The notes under the pieces are model-generated. The model was not told the DNA's origin. It did no database searches and saw only the letters and a program-made list of their open reading frames with translations. A DNA stretch of 64,000 bases from Babylonia areolata (Eukaryota > Mollusca > Gastropoda > Neogastropoda > Buccinidae): contig NC_134891.1 in assembly GCF_041734735.1 (NCBI RefSeq), positions 15,282,244 to 15,346,243 on the forward strand. The letters run 5' to 3'. Below are positions 10,053-22,302 of this stretch, piece after piece (position 1 is the first letter of the stretch; every line of letters starts with the position of its first letter). The translations under genes and the position numbers were made by a program.

Positions 10053-11580
10053 TGAATGAATGAATGGTTTATTCATATATTGGCCATTGCCCCTCATGAA
10101 AGGGTGTCATTAAAAACATATTTGAGAAGAAAAAATAGTATAAAATAAGCAAGACAAATATACTTTGTCATGCAGTATACACTTAGCTAAGTAGTAAGTA
10201 GTACACAGCAGATAAATAACACGCCTATTTAACTAAATTCAATAAAATAATCGTGTCATCAGAAGTGGCACAAGCTTAATAAATCAATTTTACGACGTAA
10301 TAGTGGATTGAGGCTTAAACGCTTTGTACAGATAAATTGAGAAATTTCTGATAGTTTGTTCGTGTGTAAATGCCGTAAGTAGCGATAATCTAAACTGACT
10401 AGGGAAATTAAAAAATTTCAATGGTATGTATTGTATTCTTAAGTCATACATAACAGGACAGGATAGAACAAAGTGCACTTCATTTTCCTTCCCCTTCTTA
10501 CAAAGTGGACATAATAAATCAGATTCATCATGTACTTTATAACGGTGACTATGTTCTTCAATTTCCGAAATACCAAGTCTAAATCTAGTCATTGTATACT
10601 TTAAATGTTTATCTATGTTCATCAATAAATAGGTTTTGACATCGGGTATAGTACAAAAGGTTTTATAGGCATTAAATCTTTCACTGTTGTTAACATGGAA
10701 ATCCCATTCTTGCCATCTACAAACAATGTCTTTCTTTAAAAGTCCAAAGAAACTCATCAATCTCCTCTACACCTTGATTAAGCCATACATACCCAAATCC
10801 AAACATAAACAGTTTACAGCGTATACTTGTAGCCCAATTTCTTTTGCCACGCGCATCAAGATCAAATAACATTTTATAGGCTTTGTGAGGCAGTCTAGAC
10901 TCATGCATTTTCAGTAACTTTAACCAATACTTAATGCATTTTATAACTGAATTTATATAGATAGGATATCTGTTTGTTTCCCCGTATATCAAATCATTGG
11001 GAGTTCGCTCTTCTACGCCTAAGAATTTCTTGAGTGCAAATAAATGTATCTTTTCACACTGAAATGCAGCTTTATCGAGTCCCCATAATTCGGCACCATA
11101 TTGGACTATTCGTTTCGATAATTTTTGTAAAATATACAATAAAGCATTTTTTCCCCTACTGTTAAGATCGCTACAGGCTGCCCCAAAACTCAACCTTGTG
11201 GAAAAGTAAATTCCTAAGTATTTATATGCATTAATAACTGGCATTACAACGCCATCATAAAACCATCTTTCCCTGGCAGCTAAATACCCTCCTTTCCTGA
11301 ATACAATGATATTGCTTTTATTCATGTTTACTTTTAAAAGTACAGCTGAAGCCGCATGATATAGATTGTTAAGCTGTGTTTGTAAACTTACCACAGTTTC
11401 GGATAATAGAGCAACATCATCAGCTAATAACAGTATAAATAATTCAAAATATTTAGGCATAAATGTTGCTCCATGTCTGCCTTCTCTGATTACTTTTAAT
11501 GCTATCTCATTAATAAATAAGGAATACAGAACAGGACTGCAGACATCACCTTGCTTTACACCACGGGTACAATTAATGTG
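10053..11580 (-). pseudogene. 5'-truncated LINE with (ATTC)n 3' tail
   Basis: On the minus strand the relic starts inside the RT domain at about 11578 with RGVKQGDVCSPVLYSLFIN. It continues with LLLADDVALLSE (the catalytic Asp pair is kept), KYLGIYFSTRLSF and GAELWGLDK. A frame change at about 10717-10760 leads into a C-terminal part with a CPLC...HFVLSCPV cysteine-histidine motif. It ends in the 3' UTR and an (ATTC)n tail, read as (GAAT)n on the plus strand at 10051-10068. Endonuclease and early RT motifs are missing, as expected from 5' truncation during target-primed reverse transcription. The clade was not determined; CR1/L2-like elements often carry such tails. Confidence 0.8.
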
Positions 11581-13846
11581 TGACCAAGCGCGCTATGCTT
11601 GCTCCAACACTATTCATGCACAAGCCAGAGCAGACGACGTTTCTTGTCCTAACCCTTGCACAGAATATGTGACGTCACTCTGCTTACATCATTTTGTCCT
11701 GGCCAGACCACCTGCTGACTGCTCGACCAGTGTCGCGTCGCGATACGTCATTGGCTGAGAGCAAACTTGTGTTTCTGTTCCACAGTATTTAATTAATAGC
11801 TCTTTTGTCAGATCAGTAAACTACTAGTATTATATACTGGCAGAATCGTCTTAATTCCATCTTTAAATCTATTCCATTTATGTTTGCCTACGTGAAACTG
11901 ATTTAACGCAGTTTGTAATTTTCAGCGACGAGCTCGTTAAAACTGATCCTGTCGGCGACGCCACTTTTGTAGCCGTGTACCGAGTGGTTACTGAAGGGTA
12001 CGGCACAAAAGACTTAACTAAATGATTGATTGAATGAAAGGATAGACAAGATCCCACGCACAGGCCAGGAACATATAGAGGCCAGTCACAAATGGGTTTT
12101 TCTATTGTTTTATTTACAATATTAGATGAGAAGAAAACCTAAGAGAAGAGAAGAGAAGATAAGAGAAGATAAAAAGAGAAGAAGACTAGAAGAGAACTAG
12201 TCTAAGAAAAGACAGTGCCTGGAATGACACAAACAAATGTCATTAGCACAACATGTCTGCACAAGTGAATAATAAAGCGCATGTATACATATCACATGGA
12301 AAGACTATTCACTCGGGTTTGGGATACGCAACAACATAATGCAAATGTATGAAGACCAAACGCTGACATCAAATGACATTCCTAATACATTTGAATAGCT
12401 CAGTTAAAGTGATTGAAACAATTAATCCAACACTATCTTGTAATCACAACAGCAGAATACTACACACCTCTTAGAGTACTGAGCACACTGTAGCAGTACA
12501 ATTGATATCAGCATGTAAAATAATACATGAATAATAAACAAGATAGAGAATCAGTGGCTCAGATATAATACTGGCAAACTGATAGACCAGATAGTAAGTG
12601 AAGCACCATCATGGTTTAACCATTAAGTGGTGAATGAACTTTACGAACTCACTAGAACATTCTGGAACAAACACTAGTGTCCAGAGACGTCACTGACTGT
12701 GACGTTAAGAATCAAATGGAACACCGCTACGAGCATATGACGACATGGCAATTTTCTAGATCAATCATAGCCGAGCTGTGACTAACATGTCAAAGCAATA
12801 ACTGAACAAAGCATTAACTGAACAAAGCAATAACTGAACATACTCATATGAACACAAGTACTGTGTCGAATAATACAATTTACAAATCAACACAGTGGGC
12901 AGTTTTCGGGTCCGCTAAAACTTGGAAGGCAAAGATAGACACCCCTTCATGGGAGGGCTGGCTAGGATGTAGGGCCCGTGTGGAGCTGTTGTCACAACCA
13001 CAGTGGTGCAAACTAAGGGTTGTTGCAGACAAGGGGGGGAAGAAGGGATGCCTTACAAACTTGGAAGGAATGAAAGGCATGTGTGTCCGGAGTGGCACCT
13101 CTAAGTTGGACTGCCTCATCCCTCCTTGTACCAAGTTCGGGCATCTCCAGCCCTATGGGTGATTGTTGTAGGCAAATGAGTTGGGTTGCCTTGTCCCTCC
13201 TTGCACCAAGAGAGGGCATTCTTAGCCCTGTGGGTGGGAAGGGAGTACATTCAGGCGTGAATGAGGCAGTTTTGTATGTGAGTACAGTCATCCTCCGAAA
13301 GCAAGGTATGGATGAATTTATGAAAATGAATACGTATATGTGCAAAGGGATTATGAACTTCCATCAACTCAAGTGATGATGTCAGGAATATGGCAATGAC
13401 AAGAGATTGAGTCACAAGAAATAAGTGGCTGTATAAGCATACATGTAGCGTGCACAGATATACCCAAGTAAACTGGTAAGTGTGCATAATCAGTAATGGA
13501 AAGGAGTCTGTGTATCCACCTATATACGAGATGTACATACACATATGAATAAAGTGCCAGTACATAGACGCAGAGAGTTCTGGGCATTGAAGGACGCAAA
13601 TGCAAGTGCGCCTATATTGCTATGTAGGAATCTCAATGATTAGGTGTCAATGAATAGAGATAGAAATATAATTGTACATGTTAATACGAAAGTCGTATGA
13701 ACCTACCCCGTAAGCGCACACACATGTGTATACCGAGGGATAAGTATACATCTATAAGTGTAAACAGAAATGTGTATAAACGTATCAAGATATCTCATAG
13801 ATAAATATATAGATATACATATATATATATTTAGATTTTTTTTGGT
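11581..13846. other. Gene-free stretch with possible LTR-element debris
   Basis: No coding region is supported. The stretch contains a GAGAA-rich patch (12130-12195) and an imperfect pair of about 75-bp repeats at 13085-13245 (both with CCTCC-TTG-ACCAAG and AGCCCT-TGGGTG). A short sequence at 11945-11964 matches the primer-binding site of the LTR element further right (see separate entry). Open frames here look random. Confidence 0.5.
11945..11964 (-). other. Possible LTR-element primer-binding site relic
   Basis: On the minus strand the bases TGGCGTCGCCGACAGGATCA recur here exactly as at 24518-24537, where they lie 3 bp inside an LTR. On the plus strand, TGTAGCC follows after a 4-bp gap and could be an LTR edge. 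No second LTR or coding part was found, so this is at most a fossil end of a related element. Confidence 0.35.

Positions 13847-13884
<38 letters not shown>
13847..13884. repeat. (AT)n microsatellite, left flank of the LTR element
   Basis: A pure TA run lies directly against the left LTR edge (TG at 13885). The same type of run flanks the right LTR edge at 25279-25318. The element appears to have inserted into one microsatellite, so its target duplication cannot be told apart from the repeat. Confidence 0.8.
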
Positions 13885-13888
<4 letters not shown>

Positions 13889-14046
13889 AAAAGGGGGTGG
13901 TGGGGTAGGGGTTATAATAATAATAATAATGGATACTTATATAGCACACTATCCAGAAATCTGCTCTAGGTGCTTTACAAAAACGCTTTTGATAACATAA
14001 AACATTATATCTATGTTACATACACACACCAAAATGTGACCACACA

Positions 14047-14079
<33 letters not shown>

Positions 14080-16051
14080 GCACGCACGCACACACACACT
14101 GCATACATACATTTTAACATACATGTGTATCTAACAGCTACCCTAACACATACGCACACATAGGCAGGCACAAACTTACATAAACACACGCACACACAAT
14201 ACACATTCATATACATGCATGTAATTATGTACACATACATATGTATACACACATAGTCAAGCACACCTAACGAAAAGGAAGTGGACCTGCCACAATTGAA
14301 TTTATTGCTGAGGGAAAAGGTGAGTTTTGAGACGAGATTTAAAAGATGTGAGGGAATCAGAATGACGGAGGTTATCAGGGAGCTTGTTCCACGTCTTTGG
14401 CGATTGAAAAGAAAACGATCTGTGTCCATAGGTCTTACTTCTGACGTGAGGTATCCTGAGAAGTCGAGTATCAGAAGAAGAACGGAGCTGGCGAGACGGG
14501 GTATAGATATGGATGAGTTCAGAAAGATACTTGGGGCCAGATCCATTGACTGCAGAAAAGGTCAGAGTGGATAGCTTATAGTCTATTCGATCAGAAACAG
14601 GCAACCAGTGGAGAGACTGAAGGAGAAGAGAAACATGGTCAAATTTAGAAGCTCTGCAAATGAGTCTGGCAGCGTTATTCTGAATTCGTTGGAGTCTGTC
14701 TAACAGGTATTTGGGAATGCCGGCCAAAAGAGAGTTGCAGTAATCCAATCTTGAGAGAACCAGAGAGCATACAAGTGTCTTGGTTGCATCGGTTGAGAGA
14801 TAGTGGCGGATAGAGCTGATTCTGCGCAGTTCCAAATAGGCAACTTTACAGATATTCGAAATGTGCTGTTGGAAGGAAAGAGACTGGTCCAGGATTACAC
14901 CAAGACTGCGAACAGAGGGAGAAAGTGAAACAGGTGTGCTATTGATCAGAACAGAGTCAGGAAAGGAAGGATGTTGACGAAACTTCTTTGGACAGGTTAT
15001 CATAAATTCAGTCTTATCATCATTTAATTGCAGCTTGTTGAGAGTCATCCAGTCCTTTAGGCCAGCAATGCACTCCTGTGTTTGAGTCACCAGTGCATCA
15101 AATTCAGCTATGGAAGCCGACTGATAAAGTTGTGTGTCATCAGCAAAGCTCTCATGCGACATTGCATGATGACTGATGACATCCGACACAGGGGGTTGTA
15201 TGGGTAGGTGTAGAAGGTGAAGGGGTAGAGTAGGATAACAGGCAGAGGATAGGTGCACAATCCACTCTCTCCTCGTACCACAGCAGGGTCTTTTAGAAAG
15301 ATGAATTGAGGTGTTTATTTCTCTAACTTTAAACAGCACACAGCCCCCATGGTACTGCCTTGTCCGTCTTGCTCTCCTGGCCTGCTCCAAGCAAGGAAGA
15401 GAAAGAAACCCCACTTGCCTATTCATTTTATCCTCTTCACAAGTTGGTGCTGTATGCAAACTATCTTCCGACCCAGAACGTTTCCAATTGGCTGAAGTAA
15501 ACAGACCAATCTGGGACCAACAGTGCTAGACTTGCACATCCAGCACTTTTCTCACAGAACCCAGCATTGTGAAGGAGGAGTGGAGGGGAGGGGAGGGGAG
15601 GGGGGGTGATGAAAAAAGGAAGGGAAGGAGGAGGATAAGCACACCACACCATGTGGCGACCATTGAGGCAGATGCCATCTTGCCAGAGATCGACATGGGG
15701 GATAAAAGAAGGGGGTTGGGGGGCCGGGGGGGGGGGGGGGGGTGGGAACGGGGTTGAGGGTGATGGAAATGGAAGGGAAAAGGGCAGGGGAGTGTATAGG
15801 AAGAGAATGGTCAGAGGAGATACCATCTTTACCTAGTACTTCTTGATAACATGCTCCCTCTGCACTTGGCCAAGGGAAGGGGGGGCGGGGTGAGGGAGAG
15901 AGGGTATGGGGAGGGGTGTTGGTGGGGATAGATGCCATGGAAGGGGGGTGGGGGGAGAAGAGTAGGGAGGTAGGAAGGAGGGGTCCATCAGTGAGCAGTG
16001 TGTCTGAGAAAATCCCATGCTTCCACCATAGGCGCCTGACACACTATAACA
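13885..16051 (-). repeat. 3' LTR of the gypsy-like element, split by an L2-like LINE
   Basis: The LTR begins at 13885, is interrupted at 13914-15190 by a LINE, and resumes to end with CTATAACA at 16051. On the minus strand a purine-rich tract (AAAAGCAAGGGGTGGA) lies just before this LTR, as expected for a 3' LTR. Confidence 0.78.
13914..15190 (-). mobile_element. L2-like LINE, 5'-truncated, inside the 3' LTR
   Basis: On the minus strand the copy starts in the RT domain (SHESFADDTQLYQ) and runs open through LNDDKTEFMI, SLGVILDQSLSF, LVLSRLDYCNSLLAG and LHWLPVSDRIDYK to LKTHLFPQQ and a stop at 14302. This C-terminal pattern is typical of L2-clade elements. A roughly 390-bp 3' UTR follows, with CA and GC microsatellites and an (ATT)n tail at about 13914-13930. 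Flanking GGGGTT at 13908-13913 and 15192-15197 is the likely target duplication. Upstream the same frame runs into LTR sequence, which is a by-product. Because it lacks the endonuclease it is dead on arrival, yet what remains has no visible break in frame. Confidence 0.82.
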
Positions 16052-17270
16052 TCCACCCCTTGCTTTTGAAAGCAATGTCCTCATTGCTGCAAATCGCATA
16101 CCAATCAATTGCTTCATGCAAACGGTGAGACAAATTCTCCAACGAAGAGTATTAGCAAAACATTAATACATGAGGATCTTACAGGAATCCCTGTCATCAT
16201 ACGTTATCTGATGTATGTCACCCTTACATATTGCAAATAAATGCAGAACATTGTCAGCAACAAAAAAGCAATACCTAAAAACCTTCAAACAAGAAAGGCC
16301 AGTATAGAAATTGTAACTTCAACAGACTGAATAACCATAAAACATGAAAAGCAGCATTAAACTTCCAGCTAAAACACCACCCTGTACGTAAAATACCAGA
16401 TCCACTAGCAGGCTACAGCAGCAAGTCTACTCACTGAAATGTGGTTCACATTAGTCTTGTACATAGCACTACATTTTGGGAGTATTGACCCTGTCAGTCT
16501 CCCATCCCAGTTCCTATCCATTTGAGCCGACATTCTAGCACCTTTTGAGCCACAAGACATGTGCATTTCAGGCTTCAGATGAGACCTGGTGCTAGTCTCA
16601 CACAAACCAGTGCACACTGATTTGCGTGATGGTCTGGGAGTCTTGACTGCAGCTTGGCAGTCTACATCATTCTCCCTCTTCCAACATTGACCAGGAATCC
16701 CTGGATCAGGTGGCATGGGCAGCAGCACCCATTCATCCCGGCATGGATCATCACCATTGCAGTCACCTACTGAATGGCTCTTCATCAGTTTATCTGAAAT
16801 CCTTTCTTCCAGTTTGTGATCCCGTCCCTTGAGACCATTGTGGAAGTCTCTGTGTATTTCATTGTAGGAAACCTTGCTCTTTACTTTGGGGAAATCCTTA
16901 CCCTTGTGGTTTGGGGAAATCCTATCCCCACTGCTGACTGCACCCTTCCACTGGCTAAGAGGAGACAACCTGACAAAAATCCCCAATCCCATGGCTTTCA
17001 TACAGTACCAATGGGATGAATGGCTGTTGGGTTAAACAGTCACTAACTGTATGCAGTCTGGCCTTAGGGCGACACCAGGCTGACGGACTCCACACAGATG
17101 GACATCCATTGCCCTTCCCTGATAAGAGGCTCTGTCAGGGCGACCGAATTTTTTCCCTCACCACATAGAACACCCTTCTATGAATAATAACAAAACCCTG
17201 TCTCGCGTGCACCTCGGGGATCAGCTGCATAGCACGAGACATAAATTCAGATCCCCCAAACCCCAAAACA
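16052..17270 (-). other. 3' internal remnant of the LTR element and 5' flank of the I-like LINE
   Basis: This stretch lies between the 3' LTR and the I-like LINE. A 198-codon minus-strand open frame (16405-17001) is rich in Cys, Lys and Arg but matches nothing I know. It may be remnant LTR-element coding sequence. The last roughly 250 bases may be the 5' UTR of the LINE starting at 17274. No intact gene is supported. Confidence 0.4.
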
Positions 17271-17273
17271 GGC

Positions 17274-20200
17274 GTGGCAAAAGGTGGGAAAAGATTGTGC
17301 TTAGGTAGCAGAATGACAAAAGCAGAGCGGCTGTCAAAGAAATTCTTTAGAATCGGCAGTTGGAATTGTTCCAGTGCGAGAATGAGAATCTCAACAATTG
17401 AGAAATTGGCATATGATTTTGACATTTTATGTCTCCAAGAGACCAGGACAAGTGCAGACAGACCAATACATTTTGAGAATTTCACAGTCTTTCAAAGGAA
17501 TGAAGGAAGAGTAGCAATCATACTGAACAAAAACCTAAAAAACAAAGTTTCCACCATAAATCTAGAAAAATGGTGTAGCAACTCATGTGAACTAGCGGGG
17601 GTGCGTCTCGAAAAACCTGACGGAATTCACAAAAGCATCGTGCTCATCAATGCCTATGTTCACCCAGGAACCTGCACAACAAAAGAGGATTGGGCCTTTT
17701 TAGAGGAAATAGAGAACGCACTTAGAGACTCAGTCATTATCTGTGGAGACCTCAATGCAAAATCGAAGCTTTGGGACCAGCGGAACACCAACCCACAAGG
17801 ACTTGCACTTGAAGGAATGATATGGGAAATTCTTCTTAGCCCATTAACAACCACATCCCCAACTCGCCTTGGAACAAGACAAGGGGACAGTGACAGTGTG
17901 ATCGACATCGCTCTAACCTCTCCAAAATTCAGAGCATAAATGAATGCAAAGACGCTTCCACACCAAGGCAGTGACCACCTCCCGGTAGTTTTCAGTCTAC
18001 AGAAACTGTCAGATAAACGCTGTATGAAACCGCGTGATCCATTTCAGTATGAAACCAAAGAGACAATCGTCATCGAAAAATTAAGACGCAAAAGAACGGC
18101 ACCGAACAGGATGCAAACTATTCAGCCCCCATGGTGGAATACCAACACAGAGAGAGCCTGGATAGAAAAACATGCGGCTGTCAAACTTTGGCAAAAAGAA
18201 AGAACAAAGCCATCTCCGGACAAAGATATTGAAACAAAAAGGAAAGGAAAAACTAAACAGTTTGAAACCATTGCTCAAGAGGCCAAAAATGACAAGTGGA
18301 AACAGTTTTGCGAGGCACTCAGTTATGACTCAAAATTATCGTCGCATGGAAGGGAAAACGTGCACAACAACAACCCCAGACATGGTAGACACTGACGGAA
18401 CCAAGCTTAAGACAAACGAAGAAAAAGGATCCGCCCTGCTCAAACGTTTCATACAACAGAGTGATCAAAGAAACTTAGATGAGAAAAAGAAATATGTTGA
18501 GGAGTTAAACCAAACCCTTATGCAGACTGGACCTGATGATGACTTGACAATAGATGATCTAAATGAAGCAATAGCTAAATGCAAGACAGAATCTGCCCCT
18601 GGCCCAGACAAAGTTCGCTATTCGGACATCAAGGAACTATCGGAAGAAGACAGAAGCAAACTTTTCAATCTATATCAAAACAGTTTCCACAATGGACATG
18701 TGCCGGAGGACTGGACACACAGCTTCTTAAAACCTATACCAAAACCAGGAAAGGACCATCATCAGGTAAGCGGCTACTGGATCCTAACCATGCAAAACAT
18801 CGCTGGAAAGCTCATGGAACGCATGATAGCCAGGAAACTTGCAAGGGATCTTGAACACAGGCACATTCTCCCTTCAAATCAAGGTGGTTACAGAACAGGC
18901 AAGTCCACATGGGAAAATGCAGCTGCTTTTGCATATGAGGGGTATGAAGGATTTCAAAGGAAAGAAGAAACACTAGCAGTAGCAATCGACCTTGAAGATG
19001 CCTACAATAAAGTCCAGTGTGCGCACCTCATGGAGCTGCTACTAAGGTATGGAGTAAGTTTGACACTGACAAGATGGATAGCAGCAGCGCTTCAGGAAAG
19101 AACCGTCGTCCTACGCCTTGGAGATTGGATGTCTGCACCTTCTAAACTATCCATGGGACTGCCACAAGGATCTCCGCTCTCTCCTGTCCTCTACAATGTC
19201 TACACGAAGGGCCTTGCAGACTTAAACAACAATGGAATAGCTTGGGTGCTTACTCTTGCGGATGATGGCCTGGTCTTCAAAACTTTGAAAGATGCTCAGG
19301 AAAGAACTAATGCCGTCCAGAAACAACTAAACAATATTGCTCAATGGTGCAAAGACACAGTATCTGCCATCAATCCAGCGAAAGCCCAAACGTTGCTGTG
19401 CACCCTCAACAACAGAACCGCCAACAAATCACCACCTTCTGTGTCATTCGATGGGATTCAGATCGAGAAAACTGAATGCCTACGCTACCTAGGAATATAC
19501 TTCGACAGGATGCTGACCTTCAGAAAACATATGGAAAATACTGTTCTCAAATGCAAAAAGGGCCTTTCAGTCTTAAAGGCAATGGCAACCAAAGGTATTG
19601 AACAACGCCACCTCTTCCTGCTATACCAATCACTCGTTCTCAGTGTGATCGACTACGGACTTGGGCTAACAACACCGTCTCAAAGCAACCTCTTAAAATT
19701 AGAAAGAGTTCAAAATGAAGCTATGAGGCTGATCCTTGGAACAACAAAAGACACGCCCACAGAAACCATGCGATACCTGCTTGACTTTCCTTCAGTGCAG
19801 GCCAGAAACAAGATAGAACAGGTCAAGACCTACTTCAAAGCATTAGAAAACCCTCAAAACCCACTGCATGACGCAGTCAAAGAACCAAAAGGCAGCCGTC
19901 TAGGATGAGGAAGATCTTGGATGGGGCAAGCAGAAGACACAATCCAGCTAGTATGCCGACTAGAAGACCCGAAAGAAACAAAAGAATGGGAGAAAAACCC
20001 CGAAAACCTCAACCATCTATTCAGCACAGCCATTTCACCCACTCTAGGAAGACATTGTCGGGAATGGCCAGAGGGCAAAACTGATGCGGAAGTGAAGCTA
20101 CTCATAGAAGAAAACAGTAAAGAAGAGGACATCATCATATACACAGATGGCTCAGTCACCAAAGACCAATCCGGTTGGGGATTCACTGCGAAACAAAATG

Positions 20201-20346
20201 GAAAAACAGTTTGGGAAGAGAATGCTACCTACAAAGTCACACCCTCCAGCCTAACGATGGAAGTTGAAGCTGTGACACGTGCCCTCCAGTGGCTATCGTC
20301 CATCCATACGCCCAGAAACCAACATGCCTTGATTCTAACCGACTCA
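17274..20346 (+). pseudogene. I-group LINE, main copy (endonuclease, RT, start of RNase H)
   Basis: The order is endonuclease at about 17310-18000 (RIGSWNCSSARM, LCLQETRTSA, ICGDLNAKSKLW, GSDHLPV), RT at about 18550-19300 (AIDLEDAYNKVQ, GLPQGSPLSPVLYN, catalytic LADD), then an RNase H start with IIIYTDGSVTKDQSG at about 20130. EN-RT-RNase H order fits the I group (I, Nimb or Outcast). Disruptions: an in-frame TAA at 17937-17939, a frame change at about 18340, and an in-frame TGA at 19906-19908, where the sister copy reads CGA. The 3' half was pushed away by the composite insertion at 20347-22302 and resumes at 22314. The element lies inside the LTR element's internal region. Confidence 0.82.
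20336..20346 (+). repeat. Target-site duplication TAACCGACTCA (left copy)
   Basis: The 11-mer TAACCGACTCA lies here and at 22303-22313, on either side of the composite insertion. The uninterrupted version, with one copy only, is present in the second LINE copy at about 21098-21110. Confidence 0.85.
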
Positions 20347-20655
20347 GTTTCAGTTTAAGTTTCAGTTGCTCAAGGAGGCGTCACGGCGTTCGGACAAACC
20401 ATATACGCTACACCACATCTGCCAAGCAGATGCCTGACCAGCAGCGTAACCCAACACGCTTAGTCAGACCTTGAGAAAAAAAACAAACAAACAAAAAACC
20501 CAAAACAACAACAACAAAAAAAACAACGGGGGAATAAATAATAGATAAGCTTACATAAATAAATAAATGAATAATAATTATAATATAGAAAAAGGTAGTA
20601 GTAATAATAATAGTAATACTAATAAAATGATTTTTAAAAAAAGAATAAAAAAAAG
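20347..20655 (+). repeat. SINE-A copy with long A-rich tail
   Basis: It starts with GTTTCAG-type repeats, then GCTCAAGGAGGCGTC, a core with CACATCTGCCAAGCAGATG, and AGTCAGACCTTGAG, followed by an A-rich tail of about 175 bp (AAACAAAC, AAATAAAT, GGTAGTAGTAATAAT). Further copies are at 23451-23705 (minus) and 58660-58874 (plus). The two outer edges of the core are complementary (CTCAAGG and CCTTGAG). It is likely a tRNA-related SINE; orientation is inferred from the A-rich tail. It joins directly to a truncated LINE at about 20656. Confidence 0.75.
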
Positions 20656-21718
20656 GACAAAAAGGACGAGGAAGATCATGGATGGGACAAGCAGAAGACA
20701 CAATCCAGCTAGTATGCCGATTACAAGACCTGAAAGAAACAAAAGAATGGGAGAAAAACCCCAAAAACCTCAACCATCTATTCAACACAGTCATTTCACC
20801 CACTCTAGGAAGACATTGTCGGGAATGGCCAGAGGGCAAAACTGATGCGGAAGTGAAGCTACTCATAGAAGAAAACAGTAAAGAAGAGGACATCATCATA
20901 TACACAGATGGCTCAGTCACCAAAGACCAGTCTGGTTGGGGATTCACTGCGAAACAAAATGGGAAAACAATTTGGGAAGAGAATGCTGCCTACAAAGTCA
21001 CAACCTCCAGCCTAACGATGGAAGTTGAAGCTGCGACACATGCCCTCCAGTGGCTATCGTCCATCCATACGCCCGGAAACCAACATGCCATGATTCTAAC
21101 CGACTCAATGAACCTCATACAGAAAATTGAAAACGGAATTGGAAGCCCAGAGTGGCATAAGGCAATGCGCAACTTTCAGATTAAAAAACTCACATGGTCA
21201 TACTGCCCGGGACATGCAGGTGTTAAGGGAAATGAGCGAGCTGACAGACTTGCTGGTAACGCAACACCAACGAGCGGCCTACATCTAGGAAAATCGGAAA
21301 TCCTCAGAAAAATCAAAGAATACCAAAAAGAACAGGTACAAGGCCATCACACCATCGATCGCCTCAAAGAAATAAAAGCAGAGAGAAGGAGCGGCCGCAA
21401 GTCTAACATAAAAGGTAGAGCACGATGCTTTGCAAATCAAACAAATATCGGCATCATTTCCAAACCAACATTGCGCAAATTTCTTCAAAACGGAACAGAG
21501 TCTCTGTGGGCCTTTCCAGATACAATAAACTGAGCAACACACTAGACGCCACGTTTTTGGCATCAGAGATCTTTTCCCATCCCTCTTGCGGCCAGTCAGT
21601 GGCAGCCTCTGTGTGTGTGTGTATGTGTGTTTGTGTGGATGTGTGGGTCTGTGCTTTTGAGTGCGTTTGTGAATGCGCGAGAGTGTAAGTGTACACAAGT
21701 GTCAGGAGAGATCTGTGT

Positions 21719-21757
<39 letters not shown>

Positions 21758-21848
21758 AGGAGGTGGGAGTACGGGGGGAGGTGGGGTAGAGGATGAGGTA
21801 TGTGAGTATATGCATGCCTACACTGTGGGAGCAACAGGATATTGGAAC

Positions 21849-21882
<34 letters not shown>

Positions 21883-21960
21883 TTGTATATATGTGTGTGG
21901 GGTTGGGGGTGGGAGATATGGGCGTATGTGTGTGTGCTTGTACAAGTAAGTGTTCATCTC

Positions 21961-21999
<39 letters not shown>

Positions 22000-22067
22000 C
22001 ATGGAAGCTGCGATACGTAGACTAGAAATGAGTGTGTGGAGGAGGGGGGTAGAGGAGGTGCAAGGTA

Positions 22068-22104
<37 letters not shown>

Positions 22105-22302
22105 GGAGCTCATGTACGTTTATATGTATTTGAGTGTGCTTTCATATCTGTGAAACTGCATGTTTGGTGCATTTCTGTTGTGCATGTGTGGATGTGTGTG
22201 TGAATGTGTGTCTTCATGTTTTACATTTATTCACTTATTTATCACCATTGTTGTCTTATTCATTTATTTATTTATTTATTTTATTTTATTTTTTAATTTA
22301 TT
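20656..22302 (+). mobile_element. 5'-truncated second copy of the I-group LINE (RNase H and 3' UTR)
   Basis: The copy begins at GGACGAGGAAGATCATGG, just after the SINE tail, and is open to the stop at about 21531-21533. It encodes the region before RNase H, the full RNase H domain (YTDGSVTKDQSG, LTMEVEAATHALQW, LILTDSMNL-type end, YCPGHAGVKGNERADRLAG) and a C-terminal tail. RNase H degrades the RNA strand of the RNA/DNA hybrid during retrotransposition. The roughly 770-bp 3' UTR is full of GT and AT microsatellites and ends in a TTTA-rich tail at about 22260-22302. It carries the intact target sequence and so shows what the main copy looked like before interruption. Confidence 0.82.

Noticed and set aside
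14302-15459. A single 385-residue protein
   Set aside because: Its first 90 or so residues are LTR sequence read into the inserted LINE; only the part from 15190 down is LINE coding sequence.
15461-16128. Proline- or glycine-rich open frames in the LTRs
   Set aside because: Low-complexity purine-rich LTR sequence read in several frames; no protein features.
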